Position numbers and translations under genes: made by a program. A DNA stretch of 64,000 nucleotides, from positions 3,888,001 through 3,952,000 of the forward strand of contig NZ_CP044125.1 of assembly GCF_016864575.1 (NCBI RefSeq), given 5' to 3'. Numbering within the stretch: position 1 is the first letter of the stretch; the number at the start of each line of letters is the position of its first letter. The notes beneath the pieces were generated by a model. That model worked only from the letters and a program-made list of their open reading frames with translations, did not search any database and had not been told where the DNA came from. This DNA is from Rhizobium sp. BG4 (GTDB lineage: Bacteria; Pseudomonadota; Alphaproteobacteria; Rhizobiales; Rhizobiaceae). Of this stretch, positions 8,759 through 17,876 are shown piece after piece.

Positions 8759-9472
8759 TCAAGCCTCGTTGACGGTCTCTCCGAAGACGGCTTCGAAGGA
8801 TTCACGCAGGCGCATGTCGACATCCGCCATCATCACCGGCAGGCCGAGATCGACGAGGCTCGTAACGCCATAGGCAGAGATGCCGCAGGGAACGATGCCG
8901 CTGAAATGGTCGAGATCCGGCTCGACGTTCAGAGAGAGCCCATGGAAGGTGACCCACCGGCGCAGGCGGATGCCGAGAGCGGCGATCTTGTCTTCGCTGA
9001 CTGAACCATCCGGCAGCAGCGGTTTTTCGGGACGGCGCACCCAGACGCCAACCCGGTCCTCGCGCCGTTCGCCGCGGACATTCATCGAATCGAGCGTGCG
9101 AATGACGACGTCTTCGAGGGCGGCAACGAAAGCGCGGACGTCCTGGCGGCGCCGCTTGAGGTCGAGCATCACATAGGCAACGCGCTGGCCGGGTCCGTGA
9201 TAGGTGTACTCGCCGCCGCGGCCGGTGGCGAAGACAGGGAATCGGTCCGGCTGCACCAGATCCTTGGCATCGGCACTGGTGCCGGCCGTATAAAGCGGTG
9301 GATGTTCGACGAGCCAGACGAGTTCGTCGCCGCCATCGGCAATCGCCGCGACCTCGCGTTCCATTGTTTCCACAGCCTGCTCATAGGGCACCAGGCTATC
9401 GGCGATCCGCCAGCGGACGGGATTATTGCCCTCGCGAGGAAACATGGAGAATTGCAAATCGGTGCGCAGCAT
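8759..9472 (-). CDS. lipB: Octanoyl-[ACP]:protein N-octanoyltransferase
   Basis: A 237-residue LipB. It moves octanoate from acyl carrier protein to lipoyl domains of 2-oxoacid dehydrogenases and GcvH, the first step of lipoate synthesis. Seen are RGGEYTYHGPGQ, the catalytic lysine in EDKIAALGIRLRRWVTFHG and the catalytic cysteine in GIVPCGI. The start at 9472 (MLRTDL) follows AGGGAAA at good spacing; an upstream start at 9535 would add 21 residues of no family resemblance. It is divergent from the tRNA-Leu gene. Confidence 0.95.
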   Translation of the reverse strand: MLRTDLQFSMFPREGNNPVRWRIADSLVPYEQAVETMEREVAAIADGGDELVWLVEHPPLYTAGTSADAKDLVQPDRFPVFATGRGGEYTYHGPGQRVAYVMLDLKRRRQDVRAFVAALEDVVIRTLDSMNVRGERREDRVGVWVRRPEKPLLPDGSVSEDKIAALGIRLRRWVTFHGLSLNVEPDLDHFSGIVPCGISAYGVTSLVDLGLPVMMADVDMRLRESFEAVFGETVNEA

Positions 9473-9642
9473 GGACTTTTCCCTTGCCGCACAGGGGAAG
9501 CGGCAGAGCGCTATATGGCCCCGTTTGATGCCCAATTCAAATGCTGTGATTTGTTTTGAAAAAAACTGTCATATCGCTCTTGTGCGCCCAAAATGCTTTT
9601 GCTACATGCTGCCTCGCCGACGCAAATCGGCCCTACCACGAT

Positions 9643-9727
9643 GCGGTCGTGGCGGAATTGGTAGACGCGCAGCGTTGAGGTCGCTGTGGGGCAACCCGTG
9701 GAAGTTCGAGTCTTCTCGACCGCACCA
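9643..9727 (+). tRNA. tRNA-Leu (anticodon GAG)
   Basis: An 85-nt tRNA gene with encoded CCA. The acceptor strands GCGGTCG and CGACCGC pair fully. The anticodon stem CAGCG/CGCTG holds the loop TTGAGGT, giving anticodon GAG at 9677-9679. A long variable arm (TGTGGGGCAACCCGTG region) and the T-arm GTTCGAGTC are class II features expected for tRNA-Leu. Confidence 0.97.
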
Positions 9728-9729
9728 AG

Positions 9730-9760
9730 AACCCGGCTTAGGCCGGGTTTTTTGTTTTTC
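9730..9760 (+). terminator. Rho-independent terminator of tRNA-Leu
   Basis: AACCCGGC (9730-9737) pairs with GCCGGGTT (9742-9749) over a TTAG loop and is followed by a T-rich run (TTTTTTGTTTTT). It starts 3 bases after the tRNA CCA end. Confidence 0.92.
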
Positions 9761-9873
9761 TACAGTTCATTACGTTGTTTTCTTTATCTCGTATCTCAAG
9801 ACCGTTCCGGCGGCCGGCTATCGATACGGCCGCTTCGTGCTCTAGCTTTCAAGGCAGATAAGGAGCCGCAGCA

Positions 9874-10518
9874 TTGAGCCTGACCTTCGCAATCGGCGAC
9901 ATACATGGCTGCATCGATCCGATGATGCGGATGATCGAGCGGGTGGAAGCTTACGCGCCGGCAGGCAAGATCGTGTTTCTCGGAGACTATGTCGATCGCG
10001 GTCCGGATAGCCGCTCCGTGATCGAAAGGCTGATCGCCGGACCGAGTTCACCGGACTGGCAGTGGATCACGCTGAAGGGCAATCACGAGGACATGCTGAC
10101 CGGCGCCCATGACGGCCGGCATGCCGAATCGTGGTGGCTGGAGAATGGCGGGATCGAGACCTTGGCGTCCTATGGCGGCGCTCTGCCGCCCGAACATCTG
10201 CGCTGGATGGAATCGCTGCCCTTCATTCATACCGATCAGCACCGCATTTTCGTTCACGCCGGCGTGCGGGAAGGGCGCTATCTCGAGGAGCAGACGCAGC
10301 ATGATCTGATGTGGATCCGCTTTGCGGATGGCGTCTCTGGCGAATATTGGGGCAAGCATCTGGTGCATGGCCATACGCCGTCGGCCTCCAATCCGCGTAT
10401 TTGGGGCAACCGGACCAATGTCGACGGCGCCTGTGTGTTCGGCGGCAGGCTTGCTTGCGCGGTGTTCGATGACGAAGTGCCAGGTGGGCCGGTCGAGTTT
10501 CTGACGGTAAGGCCTTAA
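9874..10518 (+). CDS. PPP-family metallophosphoesterase (serine/threonine phosphatase-like)
   Basis: A 214-residue single-domain calcineurin-like phosphatase. The metal-binding motifs are GDIHG (8-12), GDYVDRG (about 36-42) and GNHED (about 69-73), with later His residues in VHAG and HGHT. The compact length resembles bacterial PrpA/lambda-type phosphatases and ApaH relatives; it could act on phosphoproteins or diadenosine polyphosphates. The start is TTG at 9874, supported by AAGGAG about 9 bases upstream; no ATG gives the intact first beta strand. Confidence 0.88.
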   Translation: MSLTFAIGDIHGCIDPMMRMIERVEAYAPAGKIVFLGDYVDRGPDSRSVIERLIAGPSSPDWQWITLKGNHEDMLTGAHDGRHAESWWLENGGIETLASYGGALPPEHLRWMESLPFIHTDQHRIFVHAGVREGRYLEEQTQHDLMWIRFADGVSGEYWGKHLVHGHTPSASNPRIWGNRTNVDGACVFGGRLACAVFDDEVPGGPVEFLTVRP

Positions 10519-10527
10519 ACAAGAGAA

Positions 10528-10556
10528 GGGCCGCAAACGCGGCCCCGGCTCATTTT
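10528..10556 (+). terminator. Likely terminator after the phosphatase gene
   Basis: GGGCCGC (10528-10534) pairs with GCGGCCC (10539-10545) over an AAAC loop, 10 bases past the stop. The T-run (CATTTT) is displaced by several bases, so efficiency is uncertain. It lies ahead of a convergent gene. Confidence 0.5.
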
Positions 10557-10571
10557 CAGATCAGCAAGTGG

Positions 10572-10937
10572 TCAGTGATCGCCCATGTCGCGGCAAGCGT
10601 CGGTGTGGGTTGCGCCACCGTCACCGGCCCTCGTCTGCGGACCCTTTAGCTCATCCGGCGTCTGGCAAGGCGGAAGATGCTCAGCCTGCAGTTTGGCTTC
10701 GAGCTTGTTATAGTTGATCTTGCTCGGTGCCGGCATCTTCGACTGGTACCAGCCATCGCTGTCATTGGTGTAGTCGTTTGAATAGGCGGGCGCTGCATGC
10801 TGCGTGTAGTGCACTGCCTTCGGCGGGCTGATCAGGACCGGCTTGACATAGCTGTCATCATACATCGGAGCGGCGAAGACGGACGACGCCATGCTGATGG
10901 CGAAGAGGGAGGCGGTTGCGGCGAGCTTGATGCTCAT
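10572..10937 (-). CDS. Small exported protein of unknown function
   Basis: A 121-residue protein with a clear Sec signal peptide (residues 1-22, ending SSVFA before APMY). The mature part is polar, rich in Tyr, Asp and Pro, with two cysteines near the C-terminus (PPCQTP and DACRDM) that could form a disulfide. No domain is recognised. It is monocistronic, with a GGAG-type site ahead of the ATG. Probably periplasmic. Confidence 0.7.
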   Translation of the reverse strand: MSIKLAATASLFAISMASSVFAAPMYDDSYVKPVLISPPKAVHYTQHAAPAYSNDYTNDSDGWYQSKMPAPSKINYNKLEAKLQAEHLPPCQTPDELKGPQTRAGDGGATHTDACRDMGDH

Positions 10938-11135
10938 GGTTATATCTCCTCAATCAGTTGTTGCAATCAACAACGAAACGATAACCCTCGGCAACCACCA
11001 GTTCGCTCCCCAATTGAGGCGGAATTGTGGGAGATTGCAGGCGGATTGGGTTACGAATTGTCCATGTAATTCACGAAATCGTGGGCTTTTCTCACCAATC
11101 CGTGACGAACGTTAGTGCGCTATCAAAGGCATTTT

Positions 11136-11159
11136 GCCCGGCCTTTCGCAAAGCCGGGC
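11136..11159. terminator. Strong stem-loop in the 10938-11213 intergenic region
   Basis: GCCCGGCCTTT (11136-11146) pairs with AAAGCCGGGC (11150-11159) with one bulged C and a CGC loop. It lies 54 bases past the stop of the BON-domain gene on the minus strand, so it could end that transcript, but there is no T-run on either side. Confidence 0.35.
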
Positions 11160-11213
11160 GCCAGTATAAATACAACCATTGGAATTATTAATAAGCGCTA
11201 CAATTTTAGCCAC

Positions 11214-11711
11214 CTAATCTTCATTCGGGATATGGGAGTCGACGCCTGTCGTTTCCAGGCGATTGCGAATGTGGCGCACGCCATCGACCGAGAGGGCGCC
11301 GAGTTCGACCTTGCGCGCCATGCCGATCGTCTCGACCGAGCCTTCAAGCGTCACCGTGTGGCCGTCGACATGGATGTCGATGCTGTCGGGGTCGAGGCCT
11401 TCGATGTTCTCCAGGTTTTCGAAGACGCGCACCTCAAGGTCGTCGCTGTCGTCACGATTGATGCTGTCGGCCCGTAGCGTGTCCCTGAGCCGGTTCTCGT
11501 TGCCGTCCTCGTCGGTCCCGTCGATGCGGAAGCCGCTGTTGCGGTCGCGGTCGAAATTGGCTGCGGTCTCGCCGTAGGCGCCGTTTCCGGGCTTTCCATC
11601 CGATGCCCCTGAGGCGTCGGCATAGGGCCAGCCATCGTCGAGGTTACGTTCCTCGTAGTCGCGGTAATCGTCTTCGCGCGACAGCGTCTTCTTGTCGTCG
11701 GTCTTCGGCAT
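11214..11711 (-). CDS. BON-domain protein
   Basis: A 165-residue protein. The first 95 residues are acidic and low in complexity (many Asp, Glu, Arg, Asn), with no signal peptide. The C-terminal 65 residues form a BON domain (LEVRVFENL, VDGHTVTLEGSV, EVGALSVDGV-like order, IRNRLE). BON domains usually bind membranes or phospholipids and are common in stress proteins such as OsmY. The start at 11711 follows AGGAGGAAGACC and is preferred over the ORF-extending start at 11744. The lack of a signal peptide suggests a cytoplasmic role. Confidence 0.8.
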   Translation of the reverse strand: MPKTDDKKTLSREDDYRDYEERNLDDGWPYADASGASDGKPGNGAYGETAANFDRDRNSGFRIDGTDEDGNENRLRDTLRADSINRDDSDDLEVRVFENLENIEGLDPDSIDIHVDGHTVTLEGSVETIGMARKVELGALSVDGVRHIRNRLETTGVDSHIPNED

Positions 11712-11783
11712 GGTCTTCCTCCTTGAAGGCTCATGCTCGAACAACGCCTGCAGACCGGAATGGTTCGGCGCCGGATTATGAAA

Positions 11784-12278
11784 TTACCGGCCGGCCTTGT
11801 CCCATTTGCGGATCAGCCGGTCGCGCTTCAGCTTCGACAGGCGCTGGAGCCAGAAGATGCCATCGAGCTGGTCGATCTCGTGCTGGATGCAGATTGCGAG
11901 GAAACCGTCCGCATCCTCTTCCTTCATCTCGCCAGACAAGGTCTGATAGCGGAGCCTGATGGAGGCCGGCCGCTCCACATCCTCGGTCGCGCCCGGCATC
12001 GAGACGCTTCCTTCCGTCTGGCGCACCAGCATGGGCGACGAGGAGATGATCTCGGGGTTGACGTAGTTTCTGACGCCATCAGCCTTGCTGAGCTCAAGAA
12101 CAAACAGGCGCTTGAAGACGCCGATATGAGCCGCAGTGATGCCGACGCCGGGGGCTTCCCGCATCGTTTCAAGCAGGTCGCCGGCGAGCGTTTTCAGATC
12201 GTCGTCGAAGGCGGTCACGGGAGTGCAGACTGTCTTCAGGCCGGGATGCGGATAGCGGAGGATGGGGCGGATCGTCAT
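11784..12278 (-). CDS. Peptide deformylase-like protein with altered active site
   Basis: A 164-residue member of the peptide deformylase family by overall alignment. All three signature motifs are changed: GVGITAAHIG (44-53) has His51 where the catalytic Gln normally sits; EGSVS (89-93) has Ser91 for the metal-ligand Cys; and QHEIDQ (132-137) has Gln137 in place of the second His of HEXXH. Glu134 is kept. Two of three metal ligands are missing, so ordinary deformylase activity is doubtful. A canonical def gene is expected elsewhere in the genome. It runs as a single minus-strand gene upstream of the BON gene (72-base gap). Confidence 0.85.
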   Translation of the reverse strand: MTIRPILRYPHPGLKTVCTPVTAFDDDLKTLAGDLLETMREAPGVGITAAHIGVFKRLFVLELSKADGVRNYVNPEIISSSPMLVRQTEGSVSMPGATEDVERPASIRLRYQTLSGEMKEEDADGFLAICIQHEIDQLDGIFWLQRLSKLKRDRLIRKWDKAGR

Positions 12279-12440
12279 GCGGGCTTAGGCTCCTGATCAA
12301 TTGCCGGGAAACTATCCTCCGGCCCGCGCATTGTCATCTCCAGAGAGGGTTTTTGACGCTAGACGGGAGAGGGCGTTTCAGTTAGCAGGGGCTTGAGTTC
12401 CTGCCGCTGCCCGGGCGGGCGGGATTCGTTTATCCGCTTG

Positions 12441-12468
12441 TTGACAATACCTTTTCCGCCGCCATTCT
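12441..12468 (+). promoter_or_regulatory. Possible sigma-70 promoter for mgtE
   Basis: TTGACA at 12441-12446 is followed after 16 bases by CATTCT at 12463-12468. The -35 is a perfect match and the -10 is weak. It lies 53 bases ahead of the likely mgtE start. Confidence 0.35.
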
Positions 12469-12520
12469 CGAACGCGGCAGGAAAGCCGTAACTGTTATGA
12501 AATTGGATGCGAGGGCGCAG

Positions 12521-13935
12521 ATGACGGCAAGCGAAGAAGACGAACGCATCCGCAAGCGTCCAGACGACGAAGACGCCGATATCTATGACGAGGATGGCAA
12601 CGTCCGCAGCGATTTCCTGACGCTCGTCGGCGCCGCGATCGCCGATCGTGATACGATATTCCTGCGCCAGAACGTGGCGCGCCTGCACGAATCGGAAATC
12701 GGCGACCTCTTGGAGGCGATCCAGCCGGAACAGCGCCTGGCGCTGGTGCGGTTGCTCGGCGACGACTTCGACATGACGGCGCTGACGGAGGTCGACGAGG
12801 CGATCCGCCGCGAGATCGTCGATCAGATGCCGAACGAGCAGATTGCCGCGGCGATCGGCGACCTCGATTCGGACGATGCCGTCTACATTCTGGAAGACCT
12901 CGACCAGGAAGACCGCGAAGAGATCCTGGCGCAGCTGCCGTTTACCGAGCGGGTTCGCCTGCGACGGGCGCTCGACTATCCCGAAAGCTCGGCCGGCCGC
13001 CGCATGCAGACGGAATTCGTCGCCGTGCCGCCGTTCTGGACAGTCGGGCAGACGATCGACTACATGCGCGAGGAGGAGGATCTGCCTTACTCCTTCACGC
13101 AGATCTTCGTCATCGATCCGACCTTCAAGCTCTTGGGTGCCGTCGATCTCGACAAGATCCTGCGCACCAAGCGGCAGACGAAGATCGAACAGATCATGCG
13201 GGAGATGAACCATCCGATCCCCGCGGAGATGGACCAGGAAGAGGCGGCGCAGCTTTTCGAGCAGTACGACCTTCTCTCGGCCGCGGTCGTCGACGAGAAC
13301 GAACGTCTGGTCGGCGTGCTGACCATCGATGACGTCGTCGACGTCATTCACGAAGAAGCCGATGAGGACATCAAGCGCCTCGGCGGTGTCGGTGACGAAG
13401 AACTGTCGGACAATGTCATCTCGACTGTGCGTTCGCGCTTTTTGTGGCTGCTGATCAATCTCGGCACGGCGATGCTGTCGGCGAGCGTCATCGGGCTGTT
13501 TGACGGATCGATCGAGAAGATGATCGCGCTTGCGGTGCTGATGCCAATCGTCGCCTCTATGGCGGCAATGCCGGGACCCAGACGATGACGGTCACAGTGC
13601 GGGCGCTCGCGACCCGCGATCTCGATATCTACAATGCCGGGCGCATCATCCGCAGGGAGGCGAGCGTCGGCATCATGAACGGCGTCATCTTCGCCATGAT
13701 CATGGGGGCGATTGCCGGGACCTGGTTCCACGACTACCAGCTCGGCATGGTGATCGGCGCGGCGATGATCATCAACCTGATCGCGGCAGCGCTTGCCGGC
13801 ATCCTGCTGCCACTACTCCTGGACAAGGTCGGGGCCGATCCGGCGATCGCATCGTCGGTATTCGTGACGACCGTAACTGACTGTACGGGCTTCTTCGCGT
13901 TTCTGGGGATTGCCACCTGGTGGTTCGGGATTTAA
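12521..13935 (+). pseudogene. mgtE: Magnesium transporter MgtE, interrupted by a one-base frameshift
   Basis: Two adjoining frames make one MgtE. Up to 13560: a cytosolic MgtE N-domain (helical superhelix), paired CBS domains (FTQIFVIDPTFKLLGAV and LLSAAVVDENERLVGVL) and the first membrane helices. From about 13561, in the other frame: the remaining helices. The break falls in the pore motif, where ATGGCGGCAATGCCGGG should read ATG GGC GGC AAT GCC GGG (MGGNAG); one G is missing near 13560-13562, and the original frame then stops at 13588. If the base is restored the protein is full length. The start at 12521 follows GAGGGCG; an ATG at 12497 is also possible. MgtE takes up Mg2+. Confidence 0.88.
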
Positions 13936-13954
13936 CCACGCCAACCCGCTCAAA

Positions 13955-13976
13955 TTGACTATTACGTAAAAGTCAA
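13955..13976 (+). promoter_or_regulatory. Palindromic operator upstream of the MerR-family gene
   Basis: A 22-base dyad, TTGACTATTAC followed by GTAAAAGTCAA, pairs at 10 of 11 positions. It lies 29 bases before the regulator's ATG, with TTGACT serving as a possible -35. MerR-family proteins bind such dyads within their own promoters; the TTGAC...GTCAA arms and ACGT centre resemble described LiuR-type sites, from memory. Confidence 0.7.
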
Positions 13977-14005
13977 TATTATTGCCGGGAGAGAGTGGGA
14001 ATCCG

Positions 14006-14398
14006 ATGCCTGTGAACAAATACTATAGCATAACGGAGCTGACGCGCGAATTTGGTGTTTCGACGCGAACGCTTCGCTTCTACGAAGACGAAGGTTTGAT
14101 CCATCCAGAACGCCGTGGCCGCACGCGGCTGTTCCGCCCGGCAGACCGCAGGCTCATCCAGGAAATCCTGCGCGGCAGGCGTATCGGTTTCACGATCGCC
14201 GAGATCCGCGAAATCATTACCGTCTACAAGGAGCCGCCGGGCGAGCTCGGGCAGCTGAAGCTGTTGATGAAGCGTGTCGACGAGAAGCGCGAAGACCTGC
14301 GACAGAAGCGCAAGGATATCGACGACACCCTGACGGAACTCGACAATATCGAGGAAGCCTGCCTCGGCCGTCTGGCCGAAATCGGCGTCGGCACCTGA
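14006..14398 (+). CDS. MerR-family transcriptional regulator (LiuR-like)
   Basis: A 130-residue regulator. Residues 5-75 form a MerR winged helix-turn-helix (YSITELTREFGVSTRTLRFYEDEGL, then RRGRTRLFRPAD), and 80-125 a long coiled-coil dimer helix. There is no cysteine cluster for metal binding; the single Cys is near residue 120. The acyl-CoA-linked LiuR/PsrA-like MerR group controlling branched-chain or fatty-acid catabolism is the best guess, but its target genes are not next door. The ATG at 14006 is preferred to a TTG at 13982. A palindromic operator 29 bases upstream suggests autoregulation. Confidence 0.85.
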   Translation: MPVNKYYSITELTREFGVSTRTLRFYEDEGLIHPERRGRTRLFRPADRRLIQEILRGRRIGFTIAEIREIITVYKEPPGELGQLKLLMKRVDEKREDLRQKRKDIDDTLTELDNIEEACLGRLAEIGVGT

Positions 14399-14402
14399 GG
14401 GA

Positions 14403-15404
14403 TCACTGCTGCTCGGGCGGAAGCGCCTTGATGCTGCACTGATTGGCGATCGCCTGCACGCTGTCGTCATCAGCCTTGACGATACCCGTGTGGAACGGTT
14501 CCAGCAGCTTCTGGTCCTGCATTTCGGTCAGCGTGCATTCGCAATAGATCTGGCATGACTTGGGGTCCATGCCCTGGCACCAGCCGGGATTGCACTGACG
14601 CATGTGGATCTCGGCGAGATCGGGCTTGGCCGGCGGCATGACGAAGGTCATTCCGTAAGCGATGGCGATCAGCACCGGCTGATGGATCAGATAGAAGGCA
14701 AGGCTGTGCTTGCCGGCGCGGGCAAGCAGCGAGCTGCCGGTGCCGGTCGCGGCAAGCTTCTGCGGCAGGCCGGTGCGCAGTGCGATCAGAGACAGTGACA
14801 GGCCGGACATGTAGGCGGTGGCCCAGGGGAATAGCGGCACATAGTCGTTTGAGCGCGGCGGCATGTCGGTCAGGCCGATCCACCAGAGTAGCGGATGATT
14901 GAAGGTCGCGGACCTGAGGATGCCTGGCGCGACGAAAGTGTCGGCGATCCAGGCGCCGACCAGTGCGACCGTGACAACGAGTGTCACCGGAAGCGGCAGG
15001 CGGACGAAGGCGACGCCGATCAGCGTCATCGCCGCCATGCAGTGGAGAATGCCGAAAAAGATCCATTCGCCGGGCATGGCGATGCGTGTTGCGACCGAGA
15101 TCAGCAGCGCAGCACCAGCGATCATCGCGAAGCGCTTCCAGAACGGACGCCAGCGAATGCCGCCCTGGCTCGACAGCGCCATGCTGATGCCGGCGATGAA
15201 CAAGAAGGTTGTGGCGATGGCGCGGGCGTAGAGCTTCAGCCAGCCGGTTTCCGCCGTGCCGGGCGTCAGATAGCCCATGAACTCCAGGTCCCAACTGAAA
15301 TGGTAGGTGGCCATGGCAATGAGCGCGGCGCCACGCACCGTGTCCAGCAGGCCAATACGCGGAACACGCGCGACCACGCCGCTATCAGTCGCCAAAACAG
15401 TCAT
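14403..15404 (-). CDS. DUF1624-type membrane acyltransferase-like protein
   Basis: A 333-residue membrane protein with about eight helices, beginning with the family motif LLDTVRGAALIAMATYHFSWD (residues 18-38) seen in DUF1624/heparan-alpha-glucosaminide acetyltransferase-like proteins. The conserved acid and His of this motif may take part in acyl transfer. The last 60 residues are soluble and carry five cysteines (QCNPGWCQGMDPKSCQIYCECT), which is unusual. The start codon directly follows the stop of the DUF599 gene upstream, so the two are translationally coupled. Confidence 0.8.
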   Translation of the reverse strand: MTVLATDSGVVARVPRIGLLDTVRGAALIAMATYHFSWDLEFMGYLTPGTAETGWLKLYARAIATTFLFIAGISMALSSQGGIRWRPFWKRFAMIAGAALLISVATRIAMPGEWIFFGILHCMAAMTLIGVAFVRLPLPVTLVVTVALVGAWIADTFVAPGILRSATFNHPLLWWIGLTDMPPRSNDYVPLFPWATAYMSGLSLSLIALRTGLPQKLAATGTGSSLLARAGKHSLAFYLIHQPVLIAIAYGMTFVMPPAKPDLAEIHMRQCNPGWCQGMDPKSCQIYCECTLTEMQDQKLLEPFHTGIVKADDDSVQAIANQCSIKALPPEQQ

Positions 15405-16172
15405 TCACAGTCCCCCGGACAAATCACCATCGCCATCAGGCTTGGGATCGCGGGGAATAGGAGAAAGGTGGAGATTTGATGGCGGGCCGCCATCAAGGAT
15501 CGCCAAGCGTGCCTCGGAGAAGAACTGTCGACGGGTGAGGACGAAGACGACGGTCGCCGTCGTTGCCATGAACACGTAAGGGTTCACGAACCAGCCGAGA
15601 TAGCCAATCGACAGGAAGATTGCCCTCAGGCCTTCGTTGAAGTGGCTGCCGGCGATGATGTTCATGCGGATGACGCGTTCGGCGGCGCGCTCCGCGGCAT
15701 AGATGTCGGCCTCGGTATCGCGCATCATCGGGATCGAGCCGAACAGGATGGTGCAGTAATTGAAGAGCCGGTAGGACCAGCCGAACTTGAAGAAAGAATA
15801 GGCAAAGAGCGCGGCGAGGCCACCGACCTTGATCTCGAAGCTCGCATGGCTGCCGCCGAAGACATAGGGCAGATCGGCGAAGATGGCGCTGACCTTGTCC
15901 GTCGCTCCGAGAAGCGCGAAGCAGCTACCGATCGCGAAGATAGAGGTAGAGGCGAAGAAGGCGGTGCCGTTCTGCAGGCCGGCCATGATCTGTGTGTCGA
16001 TCATCTTGAGGTCACGACGGAGCGAATTGTAGATCCACTCGCGGCGGCGCTCACCCATCGCATGGGTCAGGCTGGTGCGGCCGAAGAAGGTGCGGCCGCG
16101 CAGCAGCCAGGAATAGCCGAGCCAGGAGACAGCGAAGAAGGCGAGCGAGATGTAGTCCGCGGTGGTGAGCAT
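15405..16172 (-). CDS. DUF599-family membrane protein
   Basis: A 255-residue protein with four or five hydrophobic segments, starting MLTTADYISLAFFAVSWLGY. The RREWI and RDLKMIDTQIMAGLQNGTAFFAST stretch (about residues 45-75) and the FFKFGWSYRLFNY stretch are the recognisable DUF599 features. Function unknown; an inner-membrane location is clear. Its stop codon abuts the next gene's ATG (TGAATG), so it forms a two-gene unit with the DUF1624 protein. Confidence 0.82.
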   Translation of the reverse strand: MLTTADYISLAFFAVSWLGYSWLLRGRTFFGRTSLTHAMGERRREWIYNSLRRDLKMIDTQIMAGLQNGTAFFASTSIFAIGSCFALLGATDKVSAIFADLPYVFGGSHASFEIKVGGLAALFAYSFFKFGWSYRLFNYCTILFGSIPMMRDTEADIYAAERAAERVIRMNIIAGSHFNEGLRAIFLSIGYLGWFVNPYVFMATTATVVFVLTRRQFFSEARLAILDGGPPSNLHLSPIPRDPKPDGDGDLSGGL

Positions 16173-16408
16173 CGGTGATTCAGTCCCTGATCTGCGGCGC
16201 CACTCTACAGATGCTTCAGGGTGCTGCAATCGCCACTAGGGCTGCTTGGCGGCGATTTCCGCATGGACGGGCTTTCGCAAGCGGGCCACAGGCATTAAAT
16301 CCATGTGATCGGTGGTGTCGCGCCGGTCAAACGCGATGTCGGTCCGCCGCATGCGGCAGATCGTGACCGGGGTTAGTCTCGGCAGAATTTCATTATTGGG
16401 AAGCAGGC

Positions 16409-17815
16409 ATGTTCCTTTCGGTATTCGATGTATTCAAGATCGGCGTCGGGCCTTCGAGCTCGCACACGATGGGGCCGATGTCGGCGGCCAACCGCTTCCT
16501 CGACCTCATCCTGTCGAACGAATGGCCGCGGCCTTCGTCGGGCGCGCAGGTTGCTTCGATCAAGGCCAGCCTGCACGGCTCGCTCGCCTATACCGGTATC
16601 GGACATGGAACGGGCAGGGCGGTTATCCTCGGCCTGATGGGCGAAGCGCCCGATAGCGTCGATCCCGACAAGATGGATGGCATCATCGACCAGGTGGAGC
16701 GCTCCGGCCGGATCACGCCGCCCGGCCATCCCGCCTATTTCTTCCTGCCGAAGAACGACCTGATCTTCGACAAGAAGCAGACGCTGCCCGGTCATGCCAA
16801 CGGCATGATCTTCTCAGCTTTCGACAAGGACGAGCGCCTGCTGCTGAAGCGGATCTACTATTCGGTCGGCGGCGGCTTCGTCGTCACCGATACCGAGCTC
16901 GAGCAGATGCGCGCGAAGAAGAAGGCGGTCGCCGGTGCCACCAAGGTTCCCTATCCCTTCGCGACGGCAGCGCAGATGCTCGAGATGGCGGATCGCTCCG
17001 GTCTCACCATCGCGCAGATGAAGCGTGCCAACGAGGAAAGCCAGCGCAGCCGCGAAGAGCTCGACGCCGGTCTGGATCGGATCTGGGATGCGATGCGCTC
17101 CTGTATCGAGCGCGGGCTGAAGGTCGACGGTATCATGCCGGGTGGCCTGAAGGTTCGCCGCCGTGCGCGGCAAATCCATGACAAGCTGCAGGAGGAATGG
17201 CGCAGTAACCGGATCAATCCGCTGCTCGCCAACGACTGGCTGAGCGTCTATGCGATGGCCGTCAACGAAGAGAATGCCGCCGGTGGCCGCGTCGTGACCG
17301 CGCCGACCAATGGTGCGGCCGGCGTCATTCCGGCGACGATCCGCTACTACGAGCATTTCCATGACGACTGGGACCAGAACGGCATCCGCGACTATCTGCT
17401 GACGGCTGCCGCCGTCGGCGGCATCATCAAGCACAATGCCTCGATCTCCGGCGCCGAAGTCGGCTGTCAGGGCGAGGTGGGTTCGGCGGCTGCGATGGCG
17501 GCTGCGGGGCTTGCCGCGGTCATGGGGGCGACGCCCGCCCAGATCGAGAATGCTGCTGAAATCGCGCTCGAACACCATCTCGGCATGACCTGCGATCCGG
17601 TCGCCGGTCTCGTGCAGGTTCCCTGCATCGAGCGCAACGCGCTTGGTGCCGTCAAGGCGGTCACGGCGGCGTCGCTGGCGATCAAGGGTGACGGCCAGCA
17701 TTTCGTGCCGCTCGATGCCTGCATCGAGACGATGCGCCAGACCGGATACGACATGAGCGAGAAGTACAAGGAAACCTCCACCGGAGGTTTGGCCGTCAAC
17801 GTCGTGGAATGCTGA
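16409..17815 (+). CDS. sdaA: L-serine ammonia-lyase (L-serine dehydratase), iron-sulfur type
   Basis: A 468-residue single-chain enzyme with an N-terminal beta domain ([19 protein letters not shown]) and a C-terminal alpha domain ([17 protein letters not shown]). The [4Fe-4S] cysteines lie in [13 protein letters not shown] and QVPCIE. It deaminates L-serine to pyruvate and ammonia. The C-terminus ends with a Cys, as in E. coli enzymes where the tail Cys caps the cluster. A GGGAAGCAGG site precedes the ATG. No regulatory element was recognised in the 236 bases upstream. Confidence 0.95.
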
Positions 17816-17876
17816 GTTTGTGGACTTGCGGCCGGTAGCGCTTGACGCTGCCGGTCAAAAGGATTTCAACACCAGC

